A stretch of 64,000 nt of DNA from Breznakibacter xylanolyticus (GTDB lineage: Bacteria > Bacteroidota > Bacteroidia > Bacteroidales > Marinilabiliaceae). Position numbers and translations under genes: made by a program. The notes under the pieces were generated by a model, which saw only the letters and a list, made by a program, of their open reading frames with translations, searched no databases and had not been told where the DNA came from. How positions within the stretch are numbered: the first letter of the stretch is position 1; every line of letters begins with the position of its first letter. Below, one piece after another: positions 16,277-28,548 of the stretch. The stretch covers positions 1-64,000 of the forward strand of contig NZ_QKZK01000017.1 in assembly GCF_003254275.1 (NCBI RefSeq), in the 5' to 3' direction.

Positions 16277-17605
16277 ATGATCCATTCACGCCTGCTGCTA
16301 CTCATCGCCATGGCGCTGTTGCCATTCTCGGGCCTCGTTTCGCAAACCACACCGCGTGTCACTGCCGTTCCGGTGGCGCCGGTGCCCGCCTCGTTCCCCG
16401 TCAACTTTGCCCTTCACACCGTGGGCAAGCGTCAGTACGTGGCCTTTTACGACTCGGCTCACCAAATGACCATTGGCATGCGACGCCTCAACAGCCGAAA
16501 GTGGCAACTGCAAACCCTCCCCTCACGAGTGGGCTGGGACAGCCACAACTACCTCTCGCTCGCGGTCGATGATCAAGGCCTTCTGCACCTGTCGGGCAAC
16601 ATGCACTCCAGCCCGCTCATCTATTTCCGCAGCAGCCGCCCCCACGACATCACCTCCCTGCAGCCCCTGCATGCCATGACCGGCCACGACGAGGAGGTGA
16701 CCACCTACCCCGAATTCATGCACAGCCCCGCCGGCGACCTGCTCTTTCACTACCGATATGGCCGCAGCGGCTCGGGTTACGAGGTCTACAACCGCTGGAA
16801 CCCCGACAGCCTGCGGTGGGAGCGCCTGCTCGACCAGCCCCTCACCGACGGTCAGGGCCGCATGAACGCCTACATGCAAGGCCCCGTACTGGGGCCCGAT
16901 GGCTTTTATCACCTCATTTGGGTATGGCGCAATACGCCCGACTGCAGCACCAACCACACCCTGTCGCACGCCCGCAGCCGCGACCTCATCCACTGGGAGA
17001 GCATCCGTGGCCAAGCGGTGTCCCTGCCCATCACCCTGAGCCAACAGCAACTTCATGTCGATACCACCCGGGCCGGGGGCGGCCTCATCAACATTGGCAT
17101 CAAAATCGGCTTCGACAGCCAAAAACGACTCGTCATTGGCTATCACAAATATGACCCGCAGGGCAACACGCAATTGTTTTTGGCCCGGTACGAAAACAAC
17201 CAATGGATGTTGCGACAAATCACCCAATGGAACTACCGATGGGACTTTAAGGGCATGGGCACCATTGTCAACGAGCTGCTCATCGACGCCCCCCAACCTG
17301 CCGCCCGCCCCGGTCAACTCACCATGGGCTACCACCACTTTCGGTGGGGCGATGCCCAAATAACGGTCGACGAAGCCACCCTGGCACCCATCGACTCGGG
17401 CGCCATCACCACCCCCTACCCGCCCCATCTCGATGTGGTGCGCTCACCCTTTAAGGGCATGCTGGTGCACAAAGTCTTCGACTCGGGACGACCCCCCAAG
17501 GGTCATCGCTACCTGCTGCGCTGGGAAGCCCTGCCCCCCAACCGCGACCGCAAACCACAGGGCACGCTACCCCAACCGGGCTTGCTCGAGGTGGTGAAAT
17601 ACTAA
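16277..17605 (+). CDS. BNR_4-family seven-bladed propeller enzyme (polysaccharide lyase or rhamnosidase type)
   Basis: The secreted protein (442 residues, signal peptide to LVSQ) matches the BNR_4 repeat family in NYLSLAVDDQGLLHLSGN, SPLIYFRSSRP and TTYPEFMHSPAGDLLFHYR. Characterised relatives are the propeller ulvan lyases (PL24/PL25), PL42 and the GH145 rhamnosidase acting on arabinogalactan. Which of these it is cannot be settled without alignment of catalytic His/Tyr/Arg positions. The next gene is a GH88 hydrolase that removes unsaturated uronic acids, which fits a lyase, or an enzyme exposing glucuronate. The ATG at 16277 starts the signal peptide and follows a promoter element; the frame open to 16112 is upstream of it. 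Confidence 0.8.
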   Translation: MIHSRLLLLIAMALLPFSGLVSQTTPRVTAVPVAPVPASFPVNFALHTVGKRQYVAFYDSAHQMTIGMRRLNSRKWQLQTLPSRVGWDSHNYLSLAVDDQGLLHLSGNMHSSPLIYFRSSRPHDITSLQPLHAMTGHDEEVTTYPEFMHSPAGDLLFHYRYGRSGSGYEVYNRWNPDSLRWERLLDQPLTDGQGRMNAYMQGPVLGPDGFYHLIWVWRNTPDCSTNHTLSHARSRDLIHWESIRGQAVSLPITLSQQQLHVDTTRAGGGLINIGIKIGFDSQKRLVIGYHKYDPQGNTQLFLARYENNQWMLRQITQWNYRWDFKGMGTIVNELLIDAPQPAARPGQLTMGYHHFRWGDAQITVDEATLAPIDSGAITTPYPPHLDVVRSPFKGMLVHKVFDSGRPPKGHRYLLRWEALPPNRDRKPQGTLPQPGLLEVVKY

Positions 17606-17641
17606 TGCCAAACACGATGACGCCGGGTGACTCTGTATGGA

Positions 17642-17756
17642 TTTAAACGCAGAGACGCTAAGTCGCAGAGAAAACAAAACGGAGAACGAGTGTTTAGTGT
17701 TCAATTTTTCGCGCTTTTGATATTCCATAAAAGACTCAGCGCCTTTGCGTTTAAAC
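17642..17756. repeat. ACGCAAAGACGC-type inverted repeat element (copy 1)
   Basis: tttaaacgcagagacgct at 17642-17659 is answered by agcgcctttgcgtttaaa at 17738-17755. A related element lies at 19029-19102 on the other side of the GH88 gene. Confidence 0.6.
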
Positions 17757-17774
17757 AAATAAAACCAATCAAAT

Positions 17775-18983
17775 ATGACAAAAATCCTTCCCCTGCTGCT
17801 GTTGTCGCTCACCCTGCTGACAGCCAACGCCCAAAAATGCCCCAAGCCCCAGCCCATGAAGACGGTGGTGAATGATGCCCTCGCCTTTGCCACCCAACAA
17901 AGCCTGGCCATGGCTCACTCGCTGGCCGACCGCCCCAACCGTCTGCCCCAAACCACCGACCGCTTTGGGCGGCTCATCACCTGCAACTCGGGCTGGTGGG
18001 TCAGCGGCTTCTTCCCCGGCGTGCTGTGGTATCTCTACGAAAACACCCCCACCGACGAACTCCGCCAACAGGCGCACCTCATCTCGATGCGCGTGGCCGA
18101 TCAGCAATACACCACCGACAACCACGACGTGGGTTTCATGATTTTCTGCCCCTTTGGCAACGCCCTGCGCCTGACGGGCGACACCACCTATGCCACCATC
18201 ATCCGCAACGCCTCCAACTCGCTCATCACCCGCTTTCGTCCGGCCACGGGCTGCATCCTTTCGTGGGACCGGGCCGAATGGAACAAGCAGTGGCAGTACC
18301 CCGTGATCATCGACAACATGATGAACCTGGAGATGCTCATGTGGGCCGCCGGGGAATTTAAAAACGATCAGTATGCCCATGTGGCCATCACCCATGCCAA
18401 CACCACCCTGCAACACCACTATCGCCCCGACTACAGCTGCTACCACGTGGTGAGCTACGACACCCTCACCGGCCGTCCCGAGCTTAAACACACTGCCCAG
18501 GGCTATAGCCACGCCTCGGCCTGGGCACGCGGTCAGGGATGGGGGCTGTACGGATACACCATGATGTACCGCTTCACCCGCGACACCACCTACCTCAACC
18601 ATGCGCGCCACATTGCCGCCTTCATCCTCAACCACCCGCGCCTGCCGTCCGACAAAATCCCCTACTGGGACTTCGACGCCCCCAACATCCCCGACACCTA
18701 CCGCGACGCCTCTGCCGGTGCCCTCATCTGCTCGGCCCTCATCGAACTGAGCGGCTATGTCGATGCAAAAACCGCCAAACAATACCTCTCGGTGGCCGAA
18801 ACGCAACTGCGCGCCCTGGCGGCTCCGCCGTATCGCAACGCACCGGGCAACAACGGCAACTTCATCCTCAAACACAGCGTGGGCCACATGCCCAACAATA
18901 CCGAGGTGGACGTGCCACTCACCTATGCCGACTACTATTTTGTGGAGGCCCTCGTGCGGTATAAAAAGCTCAAGGGGTGGTGA
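17775..18983 (+). CDS. GH88 unsaturated glucuronyl hydrolase
   Basis: This 402-residue protein has a signal peptide (LLTANAQ) and an alpha/alpha-barrel body of the GH88 family, which hydrates and releases 4,5-unsaturated uronic acids from oligosaccharides made by polysaccharide lyases. The two catalytic-type aspartates are visible: Asp118 in NHDVGF and Asp180 in IIDNMMNLEML, with the family spacing of about 61 residues. SAWARGQGWGLYGYTMMYR near residue 250 is also typical. It lies between the BNR_4 enzyme and a GH2 enzyme on the same strand, so the three probably degrade one glycan in the periplasm. The intergenic gap before it contains an inverted-repeat element. Confidence 0.92.
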   Translation: MTKILPLLLLSLTLLTANAQKCPKPQPMKTVVNDALAFATQQSLAMAHSLADRPNRLPQTTDRFGRLITCNSGWWVSGFFPGVLWYLYENTPTDELRQQAHLISMRVADQQYTTDNHDVGFMIFCPFGNALRLTGDTTYATIIRNASNSLITRFRPATGCILSWDRAEWNKQWQYPVIIDNMMNLEMLMWAAGEFKNDQYAHVAITHANTTLQHHYRPDYSCYHVVSYDTLTGRPELKHTAQGYSHASAWARGQGWGLYGYTMMYRFTRDTTYLNHARHIAAFILNHPRLPSDKIPYWDFDAPNIPDTYRDASAGALICSALIELSGYVDAKTAKQYLSVAETQLRALAAPPYRNAPGNNGNFILKHSVGHMPNNTEVDVPLTYADYYFVEALVRYKKLKGW

Positions 18984-19027
18984 GAGAAAGGGAAAAAGTG
19001 CAAAAGAGAGAAAGTGCAAGAGCAAGA
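18983..19027. repeat. Low-complexity repeat D (copy 3)
   Basis: agtgcaaaagagagaaagtg and following gcaagagcaag repeat the pattern seen at 10815-10856. Confidence 0.45.
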
Positions 19028-19028
19028 A

Positions 19029-19102
19029 ATTAAACGCAAAGACTCAGAGACGCAGAGAATTAATTCGTAACGTTTAATTGCTTAGCGTCTTTGCGTTTAA
19101 AT
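19029..19102. repeat. ACGCAAAGACGC-type inverted repeat element (copy 2)
   Basis: attaaacgcaaagac (19029) and gtctttgcgtttaaat (19087-19102) are inverted. The middle gaattaattcgtaacgttta resembles the middle of the composite repeat at 12500-12604. Confidence 0.6.
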
Positions 19103-19177
19103 GAATCCCCAAACAATGAGTATATTGAATCGATTACGTCTCGCATTTTCAAAACAATCTCAGTCTCCATACCTACT

Positions 19178-19282
19178 ATCATAACTCATTTGAGTTATCT
19201 GCATTGTTACTTAAACGCATGACGTAACAAAATAACACAGCGCCTTCGCGCCTTTGCGTTTATTTTTACTCTGTGTTCATTG
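19178..19282. repeat. Composite intergenic repeat (copy 2, inverted)
   Basis: Its reverse complement runs from caatgaacacagagta through acgtcatgcgttta to the hairpin gcagataactcaaatgagtt, the same order as 12500-12604. Confidence 0.65.
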
Positions 19283-19283
19283 A

Positions 19284-22433
<3,150 letters not shown>

Positions 22434-22462
22434 TTTTGCCAACAGCGATATAAAATGAAACG

Positions 22463-22499
22463 CCCCGGTTTGCATTGCTTGCAAGCCGGGGTGTTTTGT
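22463..22499 (+). terminator. Terminator after the GH2 gene
   Basis: A 12-base-pair stem (ccccggtttgca with tgcaagccgggg, one G-T pair) and loop ttgct, followed by tgttttgt. It separates the GH2 gene from the convergent kinase gene. Confidence 0.8.
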
Positions 22500-22514
22500 A
22501 TCAATGTCACCACA

Positions 22515-24704
22515 TTAAGGAATGGCCAAACAAACCTTTGCATGATGAATAGAAGCACTCCCTTCATCGGCATAACCATCACCCGCAAGAGCCGGCAATG
22601 TAAACACCACCCGCAACCCACCGGCCGAGGGGTGTTCAATATAAATTTCCCCGCCATGTTTTTCGATGAACTCTCGACAGAGCACCAGTCCCAATCCGGA
22701 ACCTTTTTCGCCAAACGTACCAATGGTGCTCATTTTTTCATCAACACGAAACAGGTTTTTCACCTTATCATGTTCCACCCCCACCCCGCGGTCAGTCACA
22801 CTACATCTAACCCAATCGCCCTCAGTCTTGGCATCGACCCAAACTTTGCCTCCAAAAAACGAGAACTTCACACTATTTGACAACAGATTACGAAATACAG
22901 AGCGGGCAATGTAAGAATCAGCCATGATGTCGATTTTTTTATTAATCCGGTTCACAATGGTGACCCCTTTTTGTCGAGCCAATAATTCTACATCTGCCAA
23001 GCTTTGCTCAGCCACCGAACGGAGATTTTGTCGCTCAGGTTCAAAACGCAATTCCTCGAGCTGAATGCGCCCCCACTCCAATAAATTATCCAACAAATGA
23101 GCTGTTTTAGATGTCGCATCATGTAAATTGTCGATAATGAGCTTCATTTTTTCGTCATCAAAAGTTCTGTATCCCTTTCGCAGAACATCCGACAACCCCA
23201 TAATCACATTAAAGGGATTTTTCAAATCGTGCGCCACCACCGAAAAGAATCGATTTTTGGAAGAATTGAGCAGCGTCAGGTCATAATTTTCCTGAAGCAC
23301 CTGCGCCTCTTCGTCCATCTTCTCTTTCCTCAAAAAAATGGTTTGAATACCCGCCCCGACCTGATAAGCGAGCCGTCGTAAAAACGACTGCATATCGGAC
23401 GAATCGAACTTGTACATTTCGTTAGAAATAAAAATCATCCAGCCCCATATTTGTCCCCGCACCGACAAAGGCATCCATGCCCAGGAACTCTGATGGAATG
23501 CACAATTCCCGGTGCGCATCTGCAAGGGATTCTCAGGCTTATCGCCCGATAAGGGACAACACCCCCCGTGATCGGCTCCCGACATCCCCCCATTGGGTAA
23601 CTCTCCCCGCTGCACAATGGTACGGGGCATTCCTTCGGCCGAGGATGCCGAATAAATACTCATGTAGGGAATATCCAATATCTTTTGAGTAATGTCCCCC
23701 ACCACATCAAAGAACTCATCTTCGGAAACAGCACTCAAAATGCCTGCCGTCAACTTATTAAACGCCTGCAACTGAAGATTTTTCACAGCTAAACGGCCGT
23801 GCATCTCGTCGAGTTTACGGTTCTTCATGATAATTTCATTGTTCTGAAGCACCAAAGCCTCTTCTTTATCTCGGGCATCTTTCAAGGCATTTGACGTATC
23901 TAATGCATAGCGCATCATGCGACGTCGCCCTACCACAATAAACACCAGCCCTAACACCAACAACGCGGCATGCACCGGGATTTTCCCATAAAAGAACGAA
24001 GCCCAATAGGCCTGATACCTTTCCAATGGCACTGACACGCTCAATCCTCCCCTGATACCGGCCTGAGAAAAAGCCTCGCCGCCATGACACTTCATACACT
24101 CAGGCGTGTCGTGCAAAGCCTTCATATACCGAACACATTGACGCCCGTCCTCAGTATCCAGGTTACTGTACTCATCGACTCCTTGCTCGAACATAGTCAA
24201 CACCTTACGCTCCCACTCATCGGGAGCATTCTCTGGACGCAACAATCTCAAACTGGTAATGTGACCCTTTAATCCAAAACGTTCGTTCCCTAGTTCGTTG
24301 ACCTGACGCGTCATAAAAGCAGGGTTAACCAATGTGAGATTCACACCATCGGTGGTCACCAAATCACGGTTTGGCAAATGCGACAGATAAGGATTTACCT
24401 GAGAACTATCGGTCATCACCACATACACCCCACCTTGGTTCGACACCCACTGCCGATACACCATGTCCTTGACGAATGCACTCTGAGCCTCAGCCAGAGC
24501 AAAACGCTGCATGCTCTCATCCTGTAGATGCCAATTCCACCACAACGACCCCATGACAATGGCAACCCATGCCACCATTAACAGATACGAATAACGATAA
24601 ATTGCCGACAACTCCTTTGTCGGCTCCAAACCGATTCTATTCGGCACGGGACGAAAGGCTGATAAAAAGTGATGCTTAATGGGCTTTTTACGATGACTGC
24701 TCAT
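22515..24704 (-). CDS. Sensor histidine kinase with c-type heme (Tll0287-like) periplasmic domain and GAF domain
   Basis: Of 729 residues, about 38-57 and 240-258 form membrane helices that bracket a periplasmic domain resembling Tll0287-like/DUF3365 sensors. It carries a CMKCH heme c attachment motif (Cys203, Cys206, His207). Next come a coiled linker, a GAF domain (about 315-460), a HisKA domain with His492 in VVAHDLKNP, and a HATPase with GVGVEHDKV and GEKGSGLGLVLC. It would autophosphorylate in response to a heme-sensed signal such as redox state, O2 or NO; the ligand is inferred. The nearest receiver is the single-domain regulator encoded just upstream at 24811-25188. It is the first of eight signalling genes on this strand. 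Confidence 0.93.
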   Translation of the reverse strand: MSSHRKKPIKHHFLSAFRPVPNRIGLEPTKELSAIYRYSYLLMVAWVAIVMGSLWWNWHLQDESMQRFALAEAQSAFVKDMVYRQWVSNQGGVYVVMTDSSQVNPYLSHLPNRDLVTTDGVNLTLVNPAFMTRQVNELGNERFGLKGHITSLRLLRPENAPDEWERKVLTMFEQGVDEYSNLDTEDGRQCVRYMKALHDTPECMKCHGGEAFSQAGIRGGLSVSVPLERYQAYWASFFYGKIPVHAALLVLGLVFIVVGRRRMMRYALDTSNALKDARDKEEALVLQNNEIIMKNRKLDEMHGRLAVKNLQLQAFNKLTAGILSAVSEDEFFDVVGDITQKILDIPYMSIYSASSAEGMPRTIVQRGELPNGGMSGADHGGCCPLSGDKPENPLQMRTGNCAFHQSSWAWMPLSVRGQIWGWMIFISNEMYKFDSSDMQSFLRRLAYQVGAGIQTIFLRKEKMDEEAQVLQENYDLTLLNSSKNRFFSVVAHDLKNPFNVIMGLSDVLRKGYRTFDDEKMKLIIDNLHDATSKTAHLLDNLLEWGRIQLEELRFEPERQNLRSVAEQSLADVELLARQKGVTIVNRINKKIDIMADSYIARSVFRNLLSNSVKFSFFGGKVWVDAKTEGDWVRCSVTDRGVGVEHDKVKNLFRVDEKMSTIGTFGEKGSGLGLVLCREFIEKHGGEIYIEHPSAGGLRVVFTLPALAGDGYADEGSASIHHAKVCLAIP

Positions 24705-24810
24705 ACGTATGCTTTGTTTATATGATTATTACAATCTGATTCCTTCGCCACATGCCTTCATGATTTATTCGTTTTCACTCCCTCCTTTTGCACGAATGCA
24801 ATGCCCCAAT

Positions 24811-25188
24811 TCATGTTTCGGAAACCACCGGGATGTACTTTTTAACAACATCCAACAATTGCTCTTCGGTAAATGGCTTCAACAAATAGCCATCAAACCC
24901 GTTGCACACAATCTCCTCCTGAATATTGTTATAATAATACGCCGTTTGAGCAATCACCGGTAAGCCAGGACGAATGGCTCCAATCAAACGGGTGGCGTAA
25001 AAACCATCCATTTGGGGCATCCGCAAATCCATAAACACCAACTTAATATCTGCATTTCCCTGCACACACTCCACAGCTTCAATCCCATCCTTGGCCAAAA
25101 TGGCCACCACCCCAATTGCCGACAAATACTCGCGAATCACTAAGAAATTTGAAAACTCGTCATCTACAATCAGTACTACGTCAGACAT
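24811..25188 (-). CDS. Single-domain response regulator (CheY-like receiver)
   Basis: The protein (125 residues) is only a receiver domain: acidic pocket VDDE near residues 9-11, phospho-acceptor Asp54 in VFMDLRMPQMDG, Thr82 in AQTAY and Lys104 in YLLKPF. The sequence around these sites (LRMPQMDGF, VIAQTAYYYN, GFDGYLLKPF) is of the kind seen in receivers fused to hybrid kinases, so it may be a separated receiver for the multi-PAS kinase ending at 25289 or the heme-type kinase at 22515. It has no output domain and could act through a phosphotransfer protein. The ATG at 25188 is chosen; another ATG lies two codons earlier. Confidence 0.9.
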   Translation of the reverse strand: MSDVVLIVDDEFSNFLVIREYLSAIGVVAILAKDGIEAVECVQGNADIKLVFMDLRMPQMDGFYATRLIGAIRPGLPVIAQTAYYYNNIQEEIVCNGFDGYLLKPFTEEQLLDVVKKYIPVVSET

Positions 25189-25288
25189 AATCATTCCATT
25201 ATTAAAAGTTCAATAATTCATTCCAAGTATTTTAATACATCCAATTTCACATCCTCAATTCAGCCCCAAACAACCGTCCATCCCACAT

Positions 25289-27748
25289 TCAATTCTTCTT
25301 CACACTAAAATCGACTTTCGACCTCGACACATCAAACTGTTCGGATGACATCACAGGCATTTCAATCCGGAACACAGATCCTCGTCCGGGAATCGATTTT
25401 AACGTAATGCTGCCATCCACCAACTTCATGTATTCTTTGACAATAGCCAACCCCAGACCGATCCCCCCATAATTACGGGTCATCCCGTCCTCCTGTTGGC
25501 GGAAAGGTTCAAAAATCAAATCCTGAAATGAAGCTTCAATACCAATTCCGGTATCAGCCACAATACAACACAAACGTCCCGCAGAGGTAGTGCACTTAAC
25601 ACCAATGCTCCCAAAGAGAGTAAACTTATAAGAATTAAGAACCAACTGCTTAAGAGCACTCGTAAAAACAGTCGGATAACCAATCACTTGCTTGTCTCCT
25701 ACAATTTTATAACGAACATTCAACTGTTTTTCGGGATTCATGGTTTTCCCAATCCTCAAGGTCTCAACCACAGCCTTTTCAAGATCAAATTCACTATTGA
25801 CAATCTTCATCAAATGAGAATTCAGCTGCGCCAATTCAATCACATTGTTCATAATCATCAACAAACGATTGCTGTTTTCATTGATGTAATGCGTATAAAG
25901 CGACAAATCGGATGGCGAAATATCTTTCTTCTTCAATAAATTAGAAAAACCAATAATCCCATTTAACGGCGTACGTATTTCATGAGACAAATTACTAAAG
26001 AAAGCTGTCTTAAGCCGATCACTCTCTTCAGCACGCTGTTTGGCAGAAACCAAATCATCTTCCATAATTTTTCGCCGCGTGATATCGTCAATTGAAATCA
26101 ACAAGTGGGTTCCCGATTTCAATATCAACCGTGATATGGAAACCAACAAATAAAGTCGGCGCACAGCACCTTGATTCATTTGCGACACCCATATCTCTTC
26201 ACGGATAAATGATTTACCGGACACATAAGTTTCACGCGCCATCTTCCTCAACCGGCAGGTTTTACAAACCGGCCCCAACCCACATCCACGGGGATTATTA
26301 ATGGTTCCAACGCAATTCATCAAATTACCGGGACGCAGCCCACTATAATCACTATTTAAATGAGCCGCCAATTCAAAGCCGGCTCGGTTCAATCTTACCA
26401 ACTCCCCGTCCCGATTGAGCAACATCAGCACCGAGTGTGTGTGCTCAAACATTTGTCGCAACTGCTCGTCGCGTTCGTGCAACTCATCTTGTTGCCTCAT
26501 CATTTCAGTAATATCTTCAAACAATATCGCGATAAAGCCTTTTTTGGGACAAAAAACCATGATCCGAAACTTTTTCCCCTCAATAAAACGCTCATCCACA
26601 CATCGCTTAAATTGTCCATCATTGGCCACCTCTAACAGGGCATCATGCATTTCCACATCGAGATGTGGAATGACGTCATTGATCTCCCGCCCCACAATCT
26701 GATCAGATGTGAATCCCAAAATTGTCTCAAAAGCAGGATTCACATCCACAAAAACAAACACATTCATCTCCCTCTGTGAGCTAAATTTGCTCTCAAGCAA
26801 AGCAAATCCTGAACTTAAGTTTTCAAAAAGCAATCGGTATTTGAACTCCAACTCCTTACGATATCTGATGTCACGGGCAAACAAAAACAAATGCGCCTGA
26901 TGATTCACCGAAATGGTACGCATCGACACCATGGCTTCGGCAATGCTCCCATCTTTCAACCGAAACTGAATCTCCACATTATCAATCGAACCTTCTAAAA
27001 TCAACTTCTGTAATAAAATATCCCGCTGTTGCGGTTCAGCCCAAAAATTTAGATCAAGAGATGTTTTTCCGATGACTTCATGCATCTCATACCCCGAAAA
27101 TTTCAGAAAATTATCGTTAACCTCCACAAAAAAACCATCGGACAAACGCGTGATACAAATCACATCCGGACTGATTTCAAATGCCATTTTATACTTATCA
27201 GTCAAACAGACCGGTTGATAGTCATCAGAATCATGCTCGCATGACACATGAAGTATTAACACCCACATCGACTCAAGTTCAATCGGATAAGCCTCAATTG
27301 CACCACGCATCAATTCGCCTGATGGAGACAGATAAGTGACCCAATGATGTAAATGATCAGAATGGTTATAGGCACCGGTCACAAACAACCCCTCAAACCA
27401 GTCCGCCTTTTCGGGCGTCAATAGTTGGCCTATAACCAATACGTCCTCCCCCCTCCGATACGACAGCACATGCGTTCCAAATGCAACATTATGACACAAT
27501 ACCTTCCCCCCAGCCCCCAATAGACACATCGGCTCATGAAACCGCTGAAACCAATCAGCTTGAACAAAATCTTCAACCGAAAAACTTGAACACCCCAAGG
27601 CATCCACATCTATCTCATCCATCAATGCAACCCACTTCGAAAAATCGCTCAAATCCTCATCCCTTTCGGAAAAAGTAAGCGATTCGTCTTTTGTAATGGA
27701 GGTATCAGGACGATCGTAAATCGAACTATAAAAACGTCGTTTCTTCAT
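25289..27748 (-). CDS. Multi-PAS cytoplasmic histidine kinase
   Basis: From the ATG at 27748 (819 residues) no membrane segment is apparent, so the kinase is probably soluble. Several PAS domains follow: about 45-170, 180-300 (CITRLSDGFFVEVNDNFLKFSGYE), 300-430 and 435-570. The last contains a cysteine cluster CVGTINNPRGCGLGPVCKTC at about 26228-26320. The HisKA His589 lies in NLSHEIRTPLNGIIGF and the HATPase shows GGIGLGLAIVKEYMK. The cysteine-bearing PAS suggests a metal, Fe-S or redox signal, but that is inference. The stop is about 100 bases before the single-domain receiver gene, a likely partner. The upstream ATG at 27766 is possible but adds only MLTFLS. Confidence 0.92.
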   Translation of the reverse strand: MKKRRFYSSIYDRPDTSITKDESLTFSERDEDLSDFSKWVALMDEIDVDALGCSSFSVEDFVQADWFQRFHEPMCLLGAGGKVLCHNVAFGTHVLSYRRGEDVLVIGQLLTPEKADWFEGLFVTGAYNHSDHLHHWVTYLSPSGELMRGAIEAYPIELESMWVLILHVSCEHDSDDYQPVCLTDKYKMAFEISPDVICITRLSDGFFVEVNDNFLKFSGYEMHEVIGKTSLDLNFWAEPQQRDILLQKLILEGSIDNVEIQFRLKDGSIAEAMVSMRTISVNHQAHLFLFARDIRYRKELEFKYRLLFENLSSGFALLESKFSSQREMNVFVFVDVNPAFETILGFTSDQIVGREINDVIPHLDVEMHDALLEVANDGQFKRCVDERFIEGKKFRIMVFCPKKGFIAILFEDITEMMRQQDELHERDEQLRQMFEHTHSVLMLLNRDGELVRLNRAGFELAAHLNSDYSGLRPGNLMNCVGTINNPRGCGLGPVCKTCRLRKMARETYVSGKSFIREEIWVSQMNQGAVRRLYLLVSISRLILKSGTHLLISIDDITRRKIMEDDLVSAKQRAEESDRLKTAFFSNLSHEIRTPLNGIIGFSNLLKKKDISPSDLSLYTHYINENSNRLLMIMNNVIELAQLNSHLMKIVNSEFDLEKAVVETLRIGKTMNPEKQLNVRYKIVGDKQVIGYPTVFTSALKQLVLNSYKFTLFGSIGVKCTTSAGRLCCIVADTGIGIEASFQDLIFEPFRQQEDGMTRNYGGIGLGLAIVKEYMKLVDGSITLKSIPGRGSVFRIEMPVMSSEQFDVSRSKVDFSVKKN

Positions 27749-27901
27749 AGATAAAAAGGTTAGCAACAGACACCCGAGAATTCAACCCCATTCACAAAAA
27801 TCCCCGGTACAGATAGAAACATTTCATACAATCCAATCATTCCTTCCATCTCTCACAAAAAAATGCCACACAAATCAATCGATTCGGGTTATCGAACACA
27901 C

Positions 27902-28543
27902 TCAAATCTCAATCAAGCTATTACGAATTGCATACATCACCAAAGCGGCTGTATTGGCAGAAGACGTTTTGTGCAAAACCCCCTCTTTCATCATCAGAAC
28001 ATCGTCAAATTCCAACGATAAATCCCGTGCAATTTGCTCTGTACTATACCCTTCGCACACCAATTTTAAGATTTCAACCTCCCGCTCTGACAGCGTTTCG
28101 CGTTTCGACTCACCAGGTGTTTTTCCAATTGAAGAGATGACTTTTCGCAACAGTTCGTTTGAAAACCAACTTCCTCCGGCCGATACCTCTTCAATGGCCT
28201 GAAGTAATTCATGAATCCCGGAACTCTTAAGTACAAACCCCTTCACACCCGATTCAATCATCGAATAATAATAGCGTTCATCACCAAATGATGATAAAGT
28301 CAACACCTTCAGATCAGGGATCAACTCAATACCCATACGAGTCGCCTCCACTCCATCCATTTCCGGCATGGAAATATCCATCAGAACGACATCAGGCTGA
28401 TGTGACGATAACAAATTCAAAAACTCCTTTCCATTAGAGGCTTCCGCAATCACTTTAACCAATCCCTCCATGTGAAGCATTTTTTTTAAGCTCTCACGAA
28501 ACATCTTATGATCATCGACAATGATAACTGAATACATAGCCAT
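27902..28543 (-). CDS. NarL/FixJ-type response regulator with divergent LuxR helix-turn-helix
   Basis: The protein (213 residues) has an N-terminal receiver (about 1-120) with Asp56 in VLMDISMPEMDG and Lys in FVLKSSG, and a C-terminal LuxR/GerE-type region beginning LSEREVEILKLVCEGYSTEQIA. The usual recognition helix, commonly VETHRxxILxKL, is replaced by FDDVLMMKEGVLHKTSSANT, so DNA contacts may differ or be lost. Its start lies five bases after the stop of the NarX-like kinase gene, marking a cognate pair. It would act as a transcription regulator when phosphorylated; target genes are unknown. Confidence 0.9.
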   Translation of the reverse strand: MAMYSVIIVDDHKMFRESLKKMLHMEGLVKVIAEASNGKEFLNLLSSHQPDVVLMDISMPEMDGVEATRMGIELIPDLKVLTLSSFGDERYYYSMIESGVKGFVLKSSGIHELLQAIEEVSAGGSWFSNELLRKVISSIGKTPGESKRETLSEREVEILKLVCEGYSTEQIARDLSLEFDDVLMMKEGVLHKTSSANTAALVMYAIRNSLIEI

Positions 28544-28548
28544 TATTT

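Noticed and set aside
17769-19025. Minus-strand reading frame of 418 codons
   Set aside because: It is a shadow of the GH88 gene in GC-rich DNA; the sense frame carries the catalytic aspartates and a signal peptide.
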